Of a DNA stretch of 64,000 nucleotides, positions 1 to 7,985 are shown piece by piece. Source of the stretch: an uncultured Saprospiraceae bacterium (GTDB lineage: Bacteria; Bacteroidota; Bacteroidia; Chitinophagales; Saprospiraceae). Both the position numbers and the translations under genes were made by a program. The stretch covers positions 62,001-126,000 of the forward strand of contig CALFWO010000015.1 in the NCBI GenBank assembly GCA_937928045.1, in the 5' to 3' direction. The notes beneath the pieces were generated by a model that was given only the letters and a program-made list of their open reading frames with translations, searched no databases and was not told the DNA's origin. How positions within the stretch are numbered: the stretch's first letter is position 1; each line of letters begins with the position of its first letter.

Positions 1-481
1 TTGGCAAGTCGATGCGCATCATTGTTTTATTGATCGTATGCGCAAGGTCTTTTCCATTGGTATCTTTTACGTAGTCAATTTTGAATCCGCCATCAAAATC
101 ATTCTCCAATCTTCCCAGTCGATTGATGTTAGTTCTTTCATTCAATTCCGAACCTCTGATTTTGTAAGTATCTGAATCTTTGGCCCTCATATTTTGATCA
201 AGCTGTAACCACAGATATTTTAAGCGATCAGGTGAATTATTGGTGTATGTGATAGTCTCCTCGCCATAAAGCTTTTGAGTTTCATCATCGATCTCCAATT
301 TCATTTTATAATCGGCTCTTTGCTGCCAGTAGTCGACTCCTGGAGCTCCAGATGCATTTCTATAATTGTTTGGAGTAGGTAAGTCAGTGCCTAATTGGGC
401 AAATTTGTCTTCAAATGGAACTTCCTGAGCGAAAACTAGGGTAGTAGATAAGAAGAGAAATGACAGAAGCAAAATTCTCAT
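1..481 (-). CDS. M1-family metallopeptidase, N-terminal fragment
   Basis: The frame is open from an ATG (complement of 479-481) to the window edge, so only about the first 160 residues are present and the catalytic HExxH region lies outside. The protein begins with a signal peptide (MRILLLSFLFLSTTLVFAQ), so it is exported. The following stretch, with YWQQRADYKMKLEID, a GEETITYTN segment and then LWLQLDQN, fits the N-terminal beta domain of M1 aminopeptidases of Bacteroidota, which trim peptides from the N-terminus with a zinc site. It is transcribed leftward, away from the repeat-bearing gap at 482-1164. The family call rests only on the N-terminal domain, so it is fairly but not fully secure. 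Confidence 0.75.
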   Translation of the reverse strand, partial: MRILLLSFLFLSTTLVFAQEVPFEDKFAQLGTDLPTPNNYRNASGAPGVDYWQQRADYKMKLEIDDETQKLYGEETITYTNNSPDRLKYLWLQLDQNMRAKDSDTYKIRGSELNERTNINRLGRLENDFDGGFKIDYVKDTNGKDLAHTINKTMMRIDLP

Positions 482-660
482 AAGATAGAATGTAGTTATT
501 CAGTTAAGTATTTCTACGGAAAAACTCCGCGAATTCAGCTTGCTAAGGTATTGAAATTAAAATAATGGATGGTTTAAGGAACTGTTAAAATGGGCTGTGT
601 ACCCAAATAAACAAGGACTTGTAGAGGGAAGTAAACTTATATAAACGACCAAAAAAGAGA

Positions 661-720
661 GAGTCGCGACAGAAACTGCACGCGACTCACTACAACAAAT
701 TATAATCCCATGAACATATC
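661..720 (+). repeat. Hairpin-plus-26-base repeat, copy 1
   Basis: A perfect 8-bp inverted repeat (GAGTCGCG at 661-668, CGCGACTC at 681-688, 12-base loop) is followed by AC and a few bases, then a 26-base sequence at 695-720 that recurs exactly at 871-896. The two copies share the architecture but not the stem sequence: different hairpin, same tail. On the minus strand the tail contains TATAATTTG, one base off the Bacteroidota TAnnTTTG element, so it could be part of a promoter for the M1 peptidase gene. On the plus strand it contains an ATG. Confidence 0.6.
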
Positions 721-781
721 CAAATTAAGTGGCCCCTTTTACGGGGCCCTTCTACTCATTTCTTATAGATCAGTTGAGTAG
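710..781 (+). CDS. Possible 23-codon small ORF starting in the repeat
   Basis: An ATG inside the 26-base repeat opens 23 codons beginning MNISKLSG and ending with TAG. The peptide has a short hydrophobic centre (YGALLLI). The second repeat copy also opens a frame (886-921, 11 codons, starting MNIS). Shared first codons simply follow from the repeat, so this is weak evidence for translation. A GGCCCC/GGGGCC hairpin lies within the frame. Confidence 0.15.
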   Translation: MNISKLSGPFYGALLLISYRSVE

Positions 782-822
782 GCGCCTTTCGGCTTTTATC
801 TTTAGCAGGGAAAACATCGAAG

Positions 823-896
823 CGAATGGCATCTTTATGCCTGGCAAAAGGTGCCATTCGACTTTCAATAACAAATTATAATCCCATGAACATATC
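823..896 (+). repeat. Hairpin-plus-26-base repeat, copy 2
   Basis: A perfect 9-bp inverted repeat (CGAATGGCA at 823-831, TGCCATTCG at 852-860) is followed by AC and a short spacer, then the same 26-base tail (871-896) as in copy 1. The tails start 176 bases apart. Because the stems differ in sequence while the layout is the same, this looks like a duplicated functional module with covarying stems rather than a recent tandem duplication. Confidence 0.6.
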
Positions 897-1164
897 ATTG
901 TTGGAAGAAGCTTTCTTTTAAGCTTTTAATCTTCACATTACAATAATGCAACATCTATTCGCTTAAAAAAATTACAAAATCAGTTCATTGTGAGAAAATA
1001 ACTGCAAATAAAAAATGTAAGTGCATGAAAAAGAGTTGATTATTGATTTTTTTGTGAAAACATTGATTGTGATCAGTTCGTTGTCGTAATCATTTTATTC
1101 GTCAATTTCGGTATTAATAGCACAGATAGCATTTCAATTCCAATAAATCCATTATGTTCGTCAC

Positions 1165-2385
1165 ATGGATTCTTTGGTAGAAATTTCCCCACCTGTTGCA
1201 TTAAAATTGAAGCTTTCTGAAGAATGGTTTGAGCAAGTAATCAAGTCGTTTTTACCTTTCGATATCCAACAAGACAACATTCAAGTACAGCTCTTAGCAC
1301 CTTTTGACATTAAAATATTGCCTTCTGGTTTGAAATTAGAGTTCCTTATCAAATTGAACTACCCATTCAAACTAATGGGTGCAGTAAATGGTAAGGCCAA
1401 AGTGATATTAGAATTTAAGGAACTGGCGGATATTGATTTGATTGATGTCAGACTCTTACATTTGGATTGGATCGAAGGACCAAGATTGACTCTAAATAAA
1501 TATATGGGATTTTCCATCCGGCGACTTGTTTCCGATCAAATGGAAAAAGCGAAAAAAAAGGTGGAAACTTCCTTGCAAGAAGGCATTCCTGAAGGCTTCA
1601 AGGCATTTACTGAGACAAGTCCTTTTTATCATGATTATTTGAATCAAGTAATTCCAGATTTAAATGTACAAGTAAAGACAAAAGTTAAAACTTTGTTTTA
1701 CCAATTTGCGCCCGGAAACAAATGGCTTGATTTGCAATTATTCCCTGAACTAGAACTAAATATATCTGATACTGACAATCAATTTATCGGAGCACCAGGA
1801 CCATTTAAGCCCGGTGTGGGAGGTGGACAAATTACATTTCAGATGTTGCTCTCCATGAAATATGTGAATGAATTTATAGCGGAAAAAGTCAAAGGTCAAG
1901 AATTAAAAGCCGGAAACAAAGTTGTCAAAATTGATGAAGTTATTTTAGGGGCAGGAACTGATGGATTTGTTGTGAATGTTTCATTTGATCAAGATGATCC
2001 TCCGAAAATCAACGGGTTAATTTTGCCAAGAATAAATATCCAAAAACAAATTATAGAATTTGAAATCCAACATTTGGAGATGCAAGAGGCTTCTTGGTTT
2101 TGGCGCGGTTTATTGTCCTTGCTAAAAAGTAGTATCAAAAGTAGAATTGAAGAATCCCTTACGATTGATATTGGGCAATTACTAAAAGATCAAACTCCTA
2201 AATTAGAAACACAATTGTCTGAAATACTTTCAGCACAAAACCTGCAACTCAAGTTATTCCAGCCAGCATTTTGTATAAAAGAAATTCAATCAAGTTTGGG
2301 AGGCCTTGTGATTAATGGAGGCCTCGGAGGTAATTTTGAAATTTGGTCTGACCACTTGATAGCAACTGAAACAGCTCAAGCCTAG
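1165..2385 (+). CDS. Uncharacterised beta-rich protein, possibly lipid-binding (DUF4403/TULIP-like)
   Basis: A 406-residue protein with no signal peptide or membrane segment. Alternating hydrophobic and polar strands, paired amphipathic helices (about residues 110-140 and 315-360) and a Gly-rich PGVGGGQ loop near residue 215 remind me of tubular lipid-binding (TULIP or DUF4403-like) folds, but I do not recognise a diagnostic motif, so this is a guess. It sits 24 bases upstream of the gamma-glutamyltransferase gene on the same strand, so the two are probably co-transcribed. The coding frame is clear; the function is unknown. Confidence 0.8.
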   Translation: MDSLVEISPPVALKLKLSEEWFEQVIKSFLPFDIQQDNIQVQLLAPFDIKILPSGLKLEFLIKLNYPFKLMGAVNGKAKVILEFKELADIDLIDVRLLHLDWIEGPRLTLNKYMGFSIRRLVSDQMEKAKKKVETSLQEGIPEGFKAFTETSPFYHDYLNQVIPDLNVQVKTKVKTLFYQFAPGNKWLDLQLFPELELNISDTDNQFIGAPGPFKPGVGGGQITFQMLLSMKYVNEFIAEKVKGQELKAGNKVVKIDEVILGAGTDGFVVNVSFDQDDPPKINGLILPRINIQKQIIEFEIQHLEMQEASWFWRGLLSLLKSSIKSRIEESLTIDIGQLLKDQTPKLETQLSEILSAQNLQLKLFQPAFCIKEIQSSLGGLVINGGLGGNFEIWSDHLIATETAQA

Positions 2386-2409
2386 AATAATTTTAAGCCA
2401 CCAAAAAAT

Positions 2410-3861
2410 ATGAATGCGATATCAGCTGGACATGAAGTGACTTTATCGGTCGCTGAGGAAATTTTAAGATCAGGAGGAAATGCATTCGACGCGGCGATTG
2501 CTGCTTATGCAGCAGCTTGGGTTGCGGAGCCTTGTATGGCATCGGCTGGGGGAGGTGCTTTCGCCAATGTATATACCAAAGAAAAAGCCAGCTATGTATT
2601 TGATTTCTTTTGCCAAACACCTAAGCAAAAAGACCTCACCCAAACTTTAAATTTCATTCCGATTCCAGTTGATTTCGGGGAAATAACTGAGATGTATTAT
2701 GGCGGTTTTGCAGCAATGGCAATTCCAGGATCAGTCGCTGGTATTTTCAGTTTGCACAAGGAGCTAGGTTCTATTCCGATGAGAGAGTTGTTACAACCTG
2801 CCATACAATTGTCTAAGGATGGAGTAGCGGTGAATAATTTTCAGCACTTAGATTTATCCTTGCTACACAGTGTATTTGATCATCAAGAAAGAGCAAGACA
2901 ATTATTCAAGCCTGATGGTAGTTTGGTGCCCATTGGCACAACTATCAAATTGCCTTTTTTGGCTGACTTTTTAGACTATTTAGGCCATGAAGGTCCAAAT
3001 GCTTTTTACAAAGGAGAAGTAGCCAATAAAATTATTCAAGCGTCAAATTCAAGTGGAGGTTTTCTTAGTGAAGCAGATTTTTCTAGTTATCAAACGATCA
3101 TCCGAAAACCACTCGTAAGTCAATTTGCTGATCATAAAATATTAGCGAATCCTTTGCCAAGTACAGGTGGCGCTTTGATGGCTATTGGATTGGATTATTT
3201 AAATAGTATTCCCAGAGCATTAGATGGAGCAGATTTTTTGGCGGCTTTTAGAAAAATGGATTCCTTCGAAAAAGATCCAGAAAAGCTGGGCAATTTTCTC
3301 GCGCAAAGAAACCGTCGCGGGGCCACCAGTCATTTAAATGTTTTAGACAGATGGGGCAATGCAATCTCATTGACAATGACCCTAGGGGAAGGCTCAGGGT
3401 ATTTTGTTCCTGGGACTGATATTCATATGAATAATATGCTCGGCGAGTCTTCTTTGGTCCCAAATGGCTGGCACAGTTGGAAAGAGGATGTTCGTTTAAG
3501 CTCAATGATGAATCCTACCTTGGCGATTGATGCCAATGGCAAACCAAAATTGATAATTGGAAGTGGTGGTGCCAGTAGAATTCCTGGAGCAATTATGCAA
3601 GTAATTGTGAATATTCTTCGAAACGATCAAGACCTCATAGAAGCTATTGATAACCCCAGAATGCATTATGAGAACAATGCGCTCAATATGGAACCAAATT
3701 TTCCCTTCAAAAAAGAAAATATTCCAAATCAATTAAATTATAAATATTGGGAGAAGCAGTCAATGTTCTTCGGTGGTACCCACGCAATCACTTGGGATCA
3801 AAATAAAATCAAAGCTCATGGCGATCAACGCAGGGATGGAGTTGCGCTAATTTTTGATTAA
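2410..3861 (+). CDS. ggt: Gamma-glutamyltransferase family protein
   Basis: An Ntn-hydrolase that cleaves gamma-glutamyl bonds (glutathione and similar) or transfers the gamma-glutamyl group. The N-terminus has the family pattern ILRSGGNAFDAAIA and SAGGGAFA. The self-cleavage site is visible in RRGATSHLNVLD, with Thr306 as the probable catalytic N-terminal residue of the small subunit. HMNNMLGE and GSGGASRIPGAIMQ are the substrate-pocket motifs. At 483 residues it is about 100 shorter than the periplasmic E. coli enzyme and has no signal peptide, which points to a cytoplasmic YwrD-like branch. It follows the gene at 1165-2385 by 24 bases. Its 3' end is 11 bases from the convergent gene at 3873. 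Confidence 0.9.
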   Translation: MNAISAGHEVTLSVAEEILRSGGNAFDAAIAAYAAAWVAEPCMASAGGGAFANVYTKEKASYVFDFFCQTPKQKDLTQTLNFIPIPVDFGEITEMYYGGFAAMAIPGSVAGIFSLHKELGSIPMRELLQPAIQLSKDGVAVNNFQHLDLSLLHSVFDHQERARQLFKPDGSLVPIGTTIKLPFLADFLDYLGHEGPNAFYKGEVANKIIQASNSSGGFLSEADFSSYQTIIRKPLVSQFADHKILANPLPSTGGALMAIGLDYLNSIPRALDGADFLAAFRKMDSFEKDPEKLGNFLAQRNRRGATSHLNVLDRWGNAISLTMTLGEGSGYFVPGTDIHMNNMLGESSLVPNGWHSWKEDVRLSSMMNPTLAIDANGKPKLIIGSGGASRIPGAIMQVIVNILRNDQDLIEAIDNPRMHYENNALNMEPNFPFKKENIPNQLNYKYWEKQSMFFGGTHAITWDQNKIKAHGDQRRDGVALIFD

Positions 3862-3872
3862 AATAATAAATC

Positions 3873-4322
3873 CTAAACCATTTCTTCTGCATAAATATTT
3901 CGATAGATATCTTCAGCATCGAAATCTTCATCTTCATAATGAAGTACAAAAATACAACCGTCAATGTCTTCTCCTTCGATCTTTTTGTATTGAACAGAGT
4001 AGCTTTGATCTAGCTCAAAAAACAACCTCATTACAGCTGATGGAAATTTTCCCTCTTTATGCTTTCCTAAAACCAAAGCGACATACTCTTTTTGAATGCT
4101 AGTGGCACAAAGACAAAATCCTTTTTCCGGAAATAATAGACCAAATGGATTTGAATCTTGAACACATTCTGAATGGTTCTGTATCTTCTCTACAAGCTCA
4201 TTAAATACATTCACCAAGTCTTCCGGTGGTGGAATGAGCATCGCGTTCTTTACGCGCTGATAGCTAATAATCATCTCAATTTCTTTTATAGATTTTTCCC
4301 TATAAACAGATGTTGCAATCAT
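3873..4322 (-). CDS. Hypothetical protein, 149 aa
   Basis: I do not recognise a family. It is acidic, soluble, without signal peptide or membrane segments. It contains two cysteines close together in GFCLCATS (around residue 70) and an acidic tail segment (EDEDFDAEDIYRN). It reads toward the gamma-glutamyltransferase gene and ends 11 bases from it, so the two genes converge. The frame is unbroken and composition looks like a normal protein, which supports it as a real gene, but its role cannot be inferred. Confidence 0.65.
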   Translation of the reverse strand: MIATSVYREKSIKEIEMIISYQRVKNAMLIPPPEDLVNVFNELVEKIQNHSECVQDSNPFGLLFPEKGFCLCATSIQKEYVALVLGKHKEGKFPSAVMRLFFELDQSYSVQYKKIEGEDIDGCIFVLHYEDEDFDAEDIYRNIYAEEMV

Positions 4323-4564
4323 TGCGCCAAAGGAATTATATGCGTTATAAAATTATATGTTTAGCTGTTTTTGTATTAAGGTAATTTATTAGATAAATCA
4401 TTTTAGTAATGTATAGGGAAGTGACAATCAATAAATGGAATTAACTAGATATAGAAATAGGGTAGTCGGGTGTCAAAAAAGAAATCTTTAACAATTAACA
4501 AAGCATTACAAAATGAAAAATGCAGAAAATTTTAGTAGTTGATCTGAAAGTCTTTTAGACCCCT

Positions 4565-7500
4565 TTATATTTTAATGAATCTTTCGACCTGCTTCGATCC
4601 ATCTGAGGCGACAAAGACAAATATGTAGCTACCGCTTGACCAGTTTTCAATGTCGATATTGTGTACAGACATGCCGAGATCTTGTTCAAATATTTTGCGA
4701 CTTGTCGATTGATGGAACACTGAAAGTACTCCCTTCCTTTGGATATCAATCATTACGTTTTCTGAAGCTGGGTTCGGTCTAATCTGCAACTTTTGGGCGG
4801 TAATTTCAGTAAATCCATTGGTTAAGTCCTCTATGAATATCGGTGTCCGCGTGACATCTTCTGTTAGGACCAATTCTATTTCAGGATCCGTTTCTCCAGT
4901 CTCCAACCATTTGACGAAGATAAAACCTTCGTTGGCCTCTGCTCGAATACGAATTGGTAAATCTTCGTAATAGGTACCGGTATAGTTGTAGGGAATCTCC
5001 CAATCATTCCAATGAATGTAAACTTTACCTTCGGTGTCTTCTTCGTAGTTGAAATGCAAATCGAATGAATCTAGTAAGCTAAAGTTGCTTTGTAAATTCC
5101 GATGGAAGTAAGGTGTTCTTTCTTCATAAAATGTTCGGAATTTGCCAACGTTGTCTTGCCAAATATCTAGTTCTAACAAATCTGGATTATCAAATCCCCA
5201 CCTGTCTAAATGTTGACCAATGTCGGCTGTTAATGTCGCTTCCGCTTCATCAATAATAGGTATTGTTTTCTCGGTTGGAAATACCAATTCCATAAAAGTG
5301 CAAGCGCGCTGTATAAATTCTGCTTCGAATTCTGGGTTCGCCATTAATTTTCTAAATATTAACGAACTTTCTGAATCGTTGGGCCAACCAACAATATCAT
5401 CTCGTAGTACTTTACTAAGCTTATCTGTCAAATGACCTTGATCAGAAGTTGCTCCTGATAAATTGGTAGAACCGTCGGTATCGAGTAGCATCCATTTCCA
5501 CTTTCCTTCATCAGTTCTTGGTCGCCAAATTTGTTTGTTATTTGCCGGCCAATCATTATTGGCGATGTACAACATTGATACCCAATAATTAATAAAATTA
5601 TTAACGTCTAATTGAGTTTTGATGTATTCATAATTCGAAGACTCCGTCAAATCATTATCAGAAATGAAATTAAACATGTTTTGAAAATGAATATCATCGC
5701 CAGCTTTAATAATTCTTAAAAATTCTTGATTTTTTACCAAGTCGATTTTTCCATCTTCACCTGGAATGCTAGGCAGGTCATACAATTCATCAAAGTAGTC
5801 TTCATTGTATTTTTCTCGAAAATTCTGAATGCCCCAATATGCTCCATTTAGATAAACGACAGTGGGGCGATAAGATTGATATTCGAGATCAGTGCCATCC
5901 GAAATGATTCTATGGTTTATTGCATCTCTCATCATCGTACCTCTATAATCCTGCCCGCTATTTCTTAATTTTAAACGACTAAATTTATCATAGTCACGAT
6001 CCGGAAAAAGCTCATATTCAATATCCTTATTGCCATATTGATTGTTTCGTAAATATAAATTCAAAGAACGGAGTGCATACTTTCTCGAACAATTTCCACT
6101 CACTCTGATTCCAGCATCAACGGAGAAGCCAAGACTACCATCGTTTTCGAAAAAACTAAGGTGAGCAGGGCGCTCCCAATTCTGGTAATAATTTGCCGTT
6201 TGCCATTCTCCACAGAGATAAACGGGATCGCCCGATCCATTGCCTTCAGCAAAAATACCTATGGTCGGATCGTATAGGTTTTCTGGATCAGTTGTGATCA
6301 TCAATACTGGAAGGGTAGAAGGCAGTTCAAAGAGAAAACTTTTTGAGGTGATATGACTAGGGGCAGCACCATTTTTGTACGCAATGGCTTTTATAGAACT
6401 CGTTGTTGAAACCGAAATGGCGTTGGTGTATAAAGACGAATTATTATCAGGCTCAGATCCATCTGTTGTATAGTAAATATTAGCGGATGGGTCTTCATGA
6501 GAAATCGACACTTGCTGAATTTGATCGTAGTAGCCTTCTTCTTGCTCAATATTTGGAGGAGCCAACCAAGCAGTTGTTGAGGTATTGGATGCCATAGGCG
6601 ATGGTACTCCAAATATTTGCCAATTGCCAGCTTGTTCATTTAATCTACCAATGCTAGCTTTAAATGGAACCGGTTCATATGTAATAGAGTCAATGACAGT
6701 CAAGTCATTATTTAAAAACTGGGAAAGAATAAGTGTTTCTCCATTTTTATTTAGAGAGAAATCAGCATGTAGGCCGCTTTTCTTAGTTTGTTTATCTGCC
6801 CAAATGGTTAGAAATCCTTTTGCTGGAATAATAGCAGAAGTAGATACTTGCCATTTTTGAAAATCATCTTTTTTATCAGAAAGGTATAAGCCTCCTAAAT
6901 CAACGGCAAAATTATTATCATTGTACAATTCAATCCAATCTTCTAAATCGCCAGTCTCGTCTTCGTATGATGTACCGTTTGGAGCAATTTCATTGATGAA
7001 TATGTTTGAAATGGCATTGGTTGGATTAGGAGCTTCGTATTCTATGAATAGATGCGGTGGATTTCCACTACCAAAACTATTGGCTGATCGCTGTCCTTCT
7101 CCAGTAATTATGAAAACCATAGAATGGTCAGCATTCCAATCCGGCTGGTCAACTACTTCTTGAAGTAGTGAGGCGAGATTTGGTGTCCTTTCATCATCAC
7201 CACCATATTCTTTTCTTCGCCATTCATTAGGTTCCCAATTTATCACCGTATTGGTTAATATTCTATCCGAGATATTGGAAGGAATTGGTTCAAAGATCGG
7301 AGCATTTCCGGCTAGCTCTGCTCTAATCGCTAAAGTACTAGGGCCAGTACTTTTCTCAGGGTCTTTACAAGTAAATTGGATATAAGCATTGCTAATTGTT
7401 GTTCCTTTTGGAATTGGTAAATTCTGAAATCTGAAACCTACTTTTTGCGTTGACCAACTTTGGACGATGGTAATACCAAAGGCACCTGTAACTACATCAG

Positions 7501-7636
7501 CCGAAGAGTTGCCGTATTCTAATGCATCATTAGATACATTGAGTATTTTCTGTTGGTAACAACCAGAATAAGTCTGGGCATCTAATTGATAAGAGCAAAA
7601 TATTGCCAAAAGCAATACGAAGGAACGAAGAAACAT
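4565..7636 (-). CDS. T9SS-sorted CotH-kinase family protein with lamin-tail domain
   Basis: A 1023-residue secreted protein. Order: signal peptide (1-20); an N-terminal beta domain (about 30-200); a lamin-tail domain (about 210-340, INEIAPNGTSYEDETGDLEDW, WIELYND); a chitobiase-C-terminal-like beta sandwich (about 360-435, IYYTTDGSEPDNNSS); a CotH kinase domain (about 440-850); a type A T9SS sorting tail (about 945-1023, RPNPASENV then SGSYIF). CotH proteins are atypical kinases; spore-coat CotH phosphorylates serines of partner proteins. The WKWMLLDTDGSTNLS motif (D719, D721) matches the family's metal-binding DxD. The protein should be exported and anchored at the cell surface; the substrate is unknown. 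It is transcribed alone, divergent from the glycosidase gene. Confidence 0.9.
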   Translation of the reverse strand: MFLRSFVLLLAIFCSYQLDAQTYSGCYQQKILNVSNDALEYGNSSADVVTGAFGITIVQSWSTQKVGFRFQNLPIPKGTTISNAYIQFTCKDPEKSTGPSTLAIRAELAGNAPIFEPIPSNISDRILTNTVINWEPNEWRRKEYGGDDERTPNLASLLQEVVDQPDWNADHSMVFIITGEGQRSANSFGSGNPPHLFIEYEAPNPTNAISNIFINEIAPNGTSYEDETGDLEDWIELYNDNNFAVDLGGLYLSDKKDDFQKWQVSTSAIIPAKGFLTIWADKQTKKSGLHADFSLNKNGETLILSQFLNNDLTVIDSITYEPVPFKASIGRLNEQAGNWQIFGVPSPMASNTSTTAWLAPPNIEQEEGYYDQIQQVSISHEDPSANIYYTTDGSEPDNNSSLYTNAISVSTTSSIKAIAYKNGAAPSHITSKSFLFELPSTLPVLMITTDPENLYDPTIGIFAEGNGSGDPVYLCGEWQTANYYQNWERPAHLSFFENDGSLGFSVDAGIRVSGNCSRKYALRSLNLYLRNNQYGNKDIEYELFPDRDYDKFSRLKLRNSGQDYRGTMMRDAINHRIISDGTDLEYQSYRPTVVYLNGAYWGIQNFREKYNEDYFDELYDLPSIPGEDGKIDLVKNQEFLRIIKAGDDIHFQNMFNFISDNDLTESSNYEYIKTQLDVNNFINYWVSMLYIANNDWPANNKQIWRPRTDEGKWKWMLLDTDGSTNLSGATSDQGHLTDKLSKVLRDDIVGWPNDSESSLIFRKLMANPEFEAEFIQRACTFMELVFPTEKTIPIIDEAEATLTADIGQHLDRWGFDNPDLLELDIWQDNVGKFRTFYEERTPYFHRNLQSNFSLLDSFDLHFNYEEDTEGKVYIHWNDWEIPYNYTGTYYEDLPIRIRAEANEGFIFVKWLETGETDPEIELVLTEDVTRTPIFIEDLTNGFTEITAQKLQIRPNPASENVMIDIQRKGVLSVFHQSTSRKIFEQDLGMSVHNIDIENWSSGSYIFVFVASDGSKQVERFIKI

Positions 7637-7985
7637 GGGTCAGTAAGTTGAATACCTCTAGTAGGCACTTGTCAAATACATGCGCTAATTTAGCTATTTT
7701 CAAGGGTAACTATTGCAATGTATATGCTTTGAATGGAAATTTAAGGTTCTAAGTTAAAATTTGCATAAGAGAAATATATATGTGAATTAAGAATCTATTT
7801 CCCAAACCTCAGTATGGTAATTTTTTTTGGATCTTTTCAATTATTCTATAGTTGATCAATTAATTGGATGAAAGGTGTACATCAGGCAAAAGTTTGAATA
7901 GCTAGAACCTTGGAATAACTAGTGAAACCGGTTTTTTCCTTATCCATTCAATTGATTATATTTCGGTCTAAACGCTCATCTAATT
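7637..7985. other. Divergent promoter region
   Basis: A 349-base AT-rich gap between the CotH-protein gene (leftward) and the glycosidase gene (rightward). Both promoters must lie here. A TATATTTCG sequence about 25 bases before the glycosidase ATG resembles the Bacteroidota TAnnTTTG element, but no convincing partner -33 element was seen. No ORF, repeat or strong hairpin noticed. Confidence 0.4.

Larger units (their letters stand above)
482..1164. other. Long divergent intergenic region with structured repeats
   Basis: This 683-base gap separates two divergent genes and must hold both promoters. No protein-coding frame of normal length is present. It does hold two hairpin-plus-repeat units (661-720 and 823-896), a GGCCCC/GGGGCC hairpin (731-748) and two very short frames starting inside the repeat. 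The last 160 bases before the plus-strand gene are very AT-rich and unstructured by eye. Confidence 0.6.

Noticed and set aside
695-896. CRISPR-like repeat
   Set aside because: Only two copies, 176 bases apart, with hairpins of different sequence and no regular spacers or cas genes nearby.
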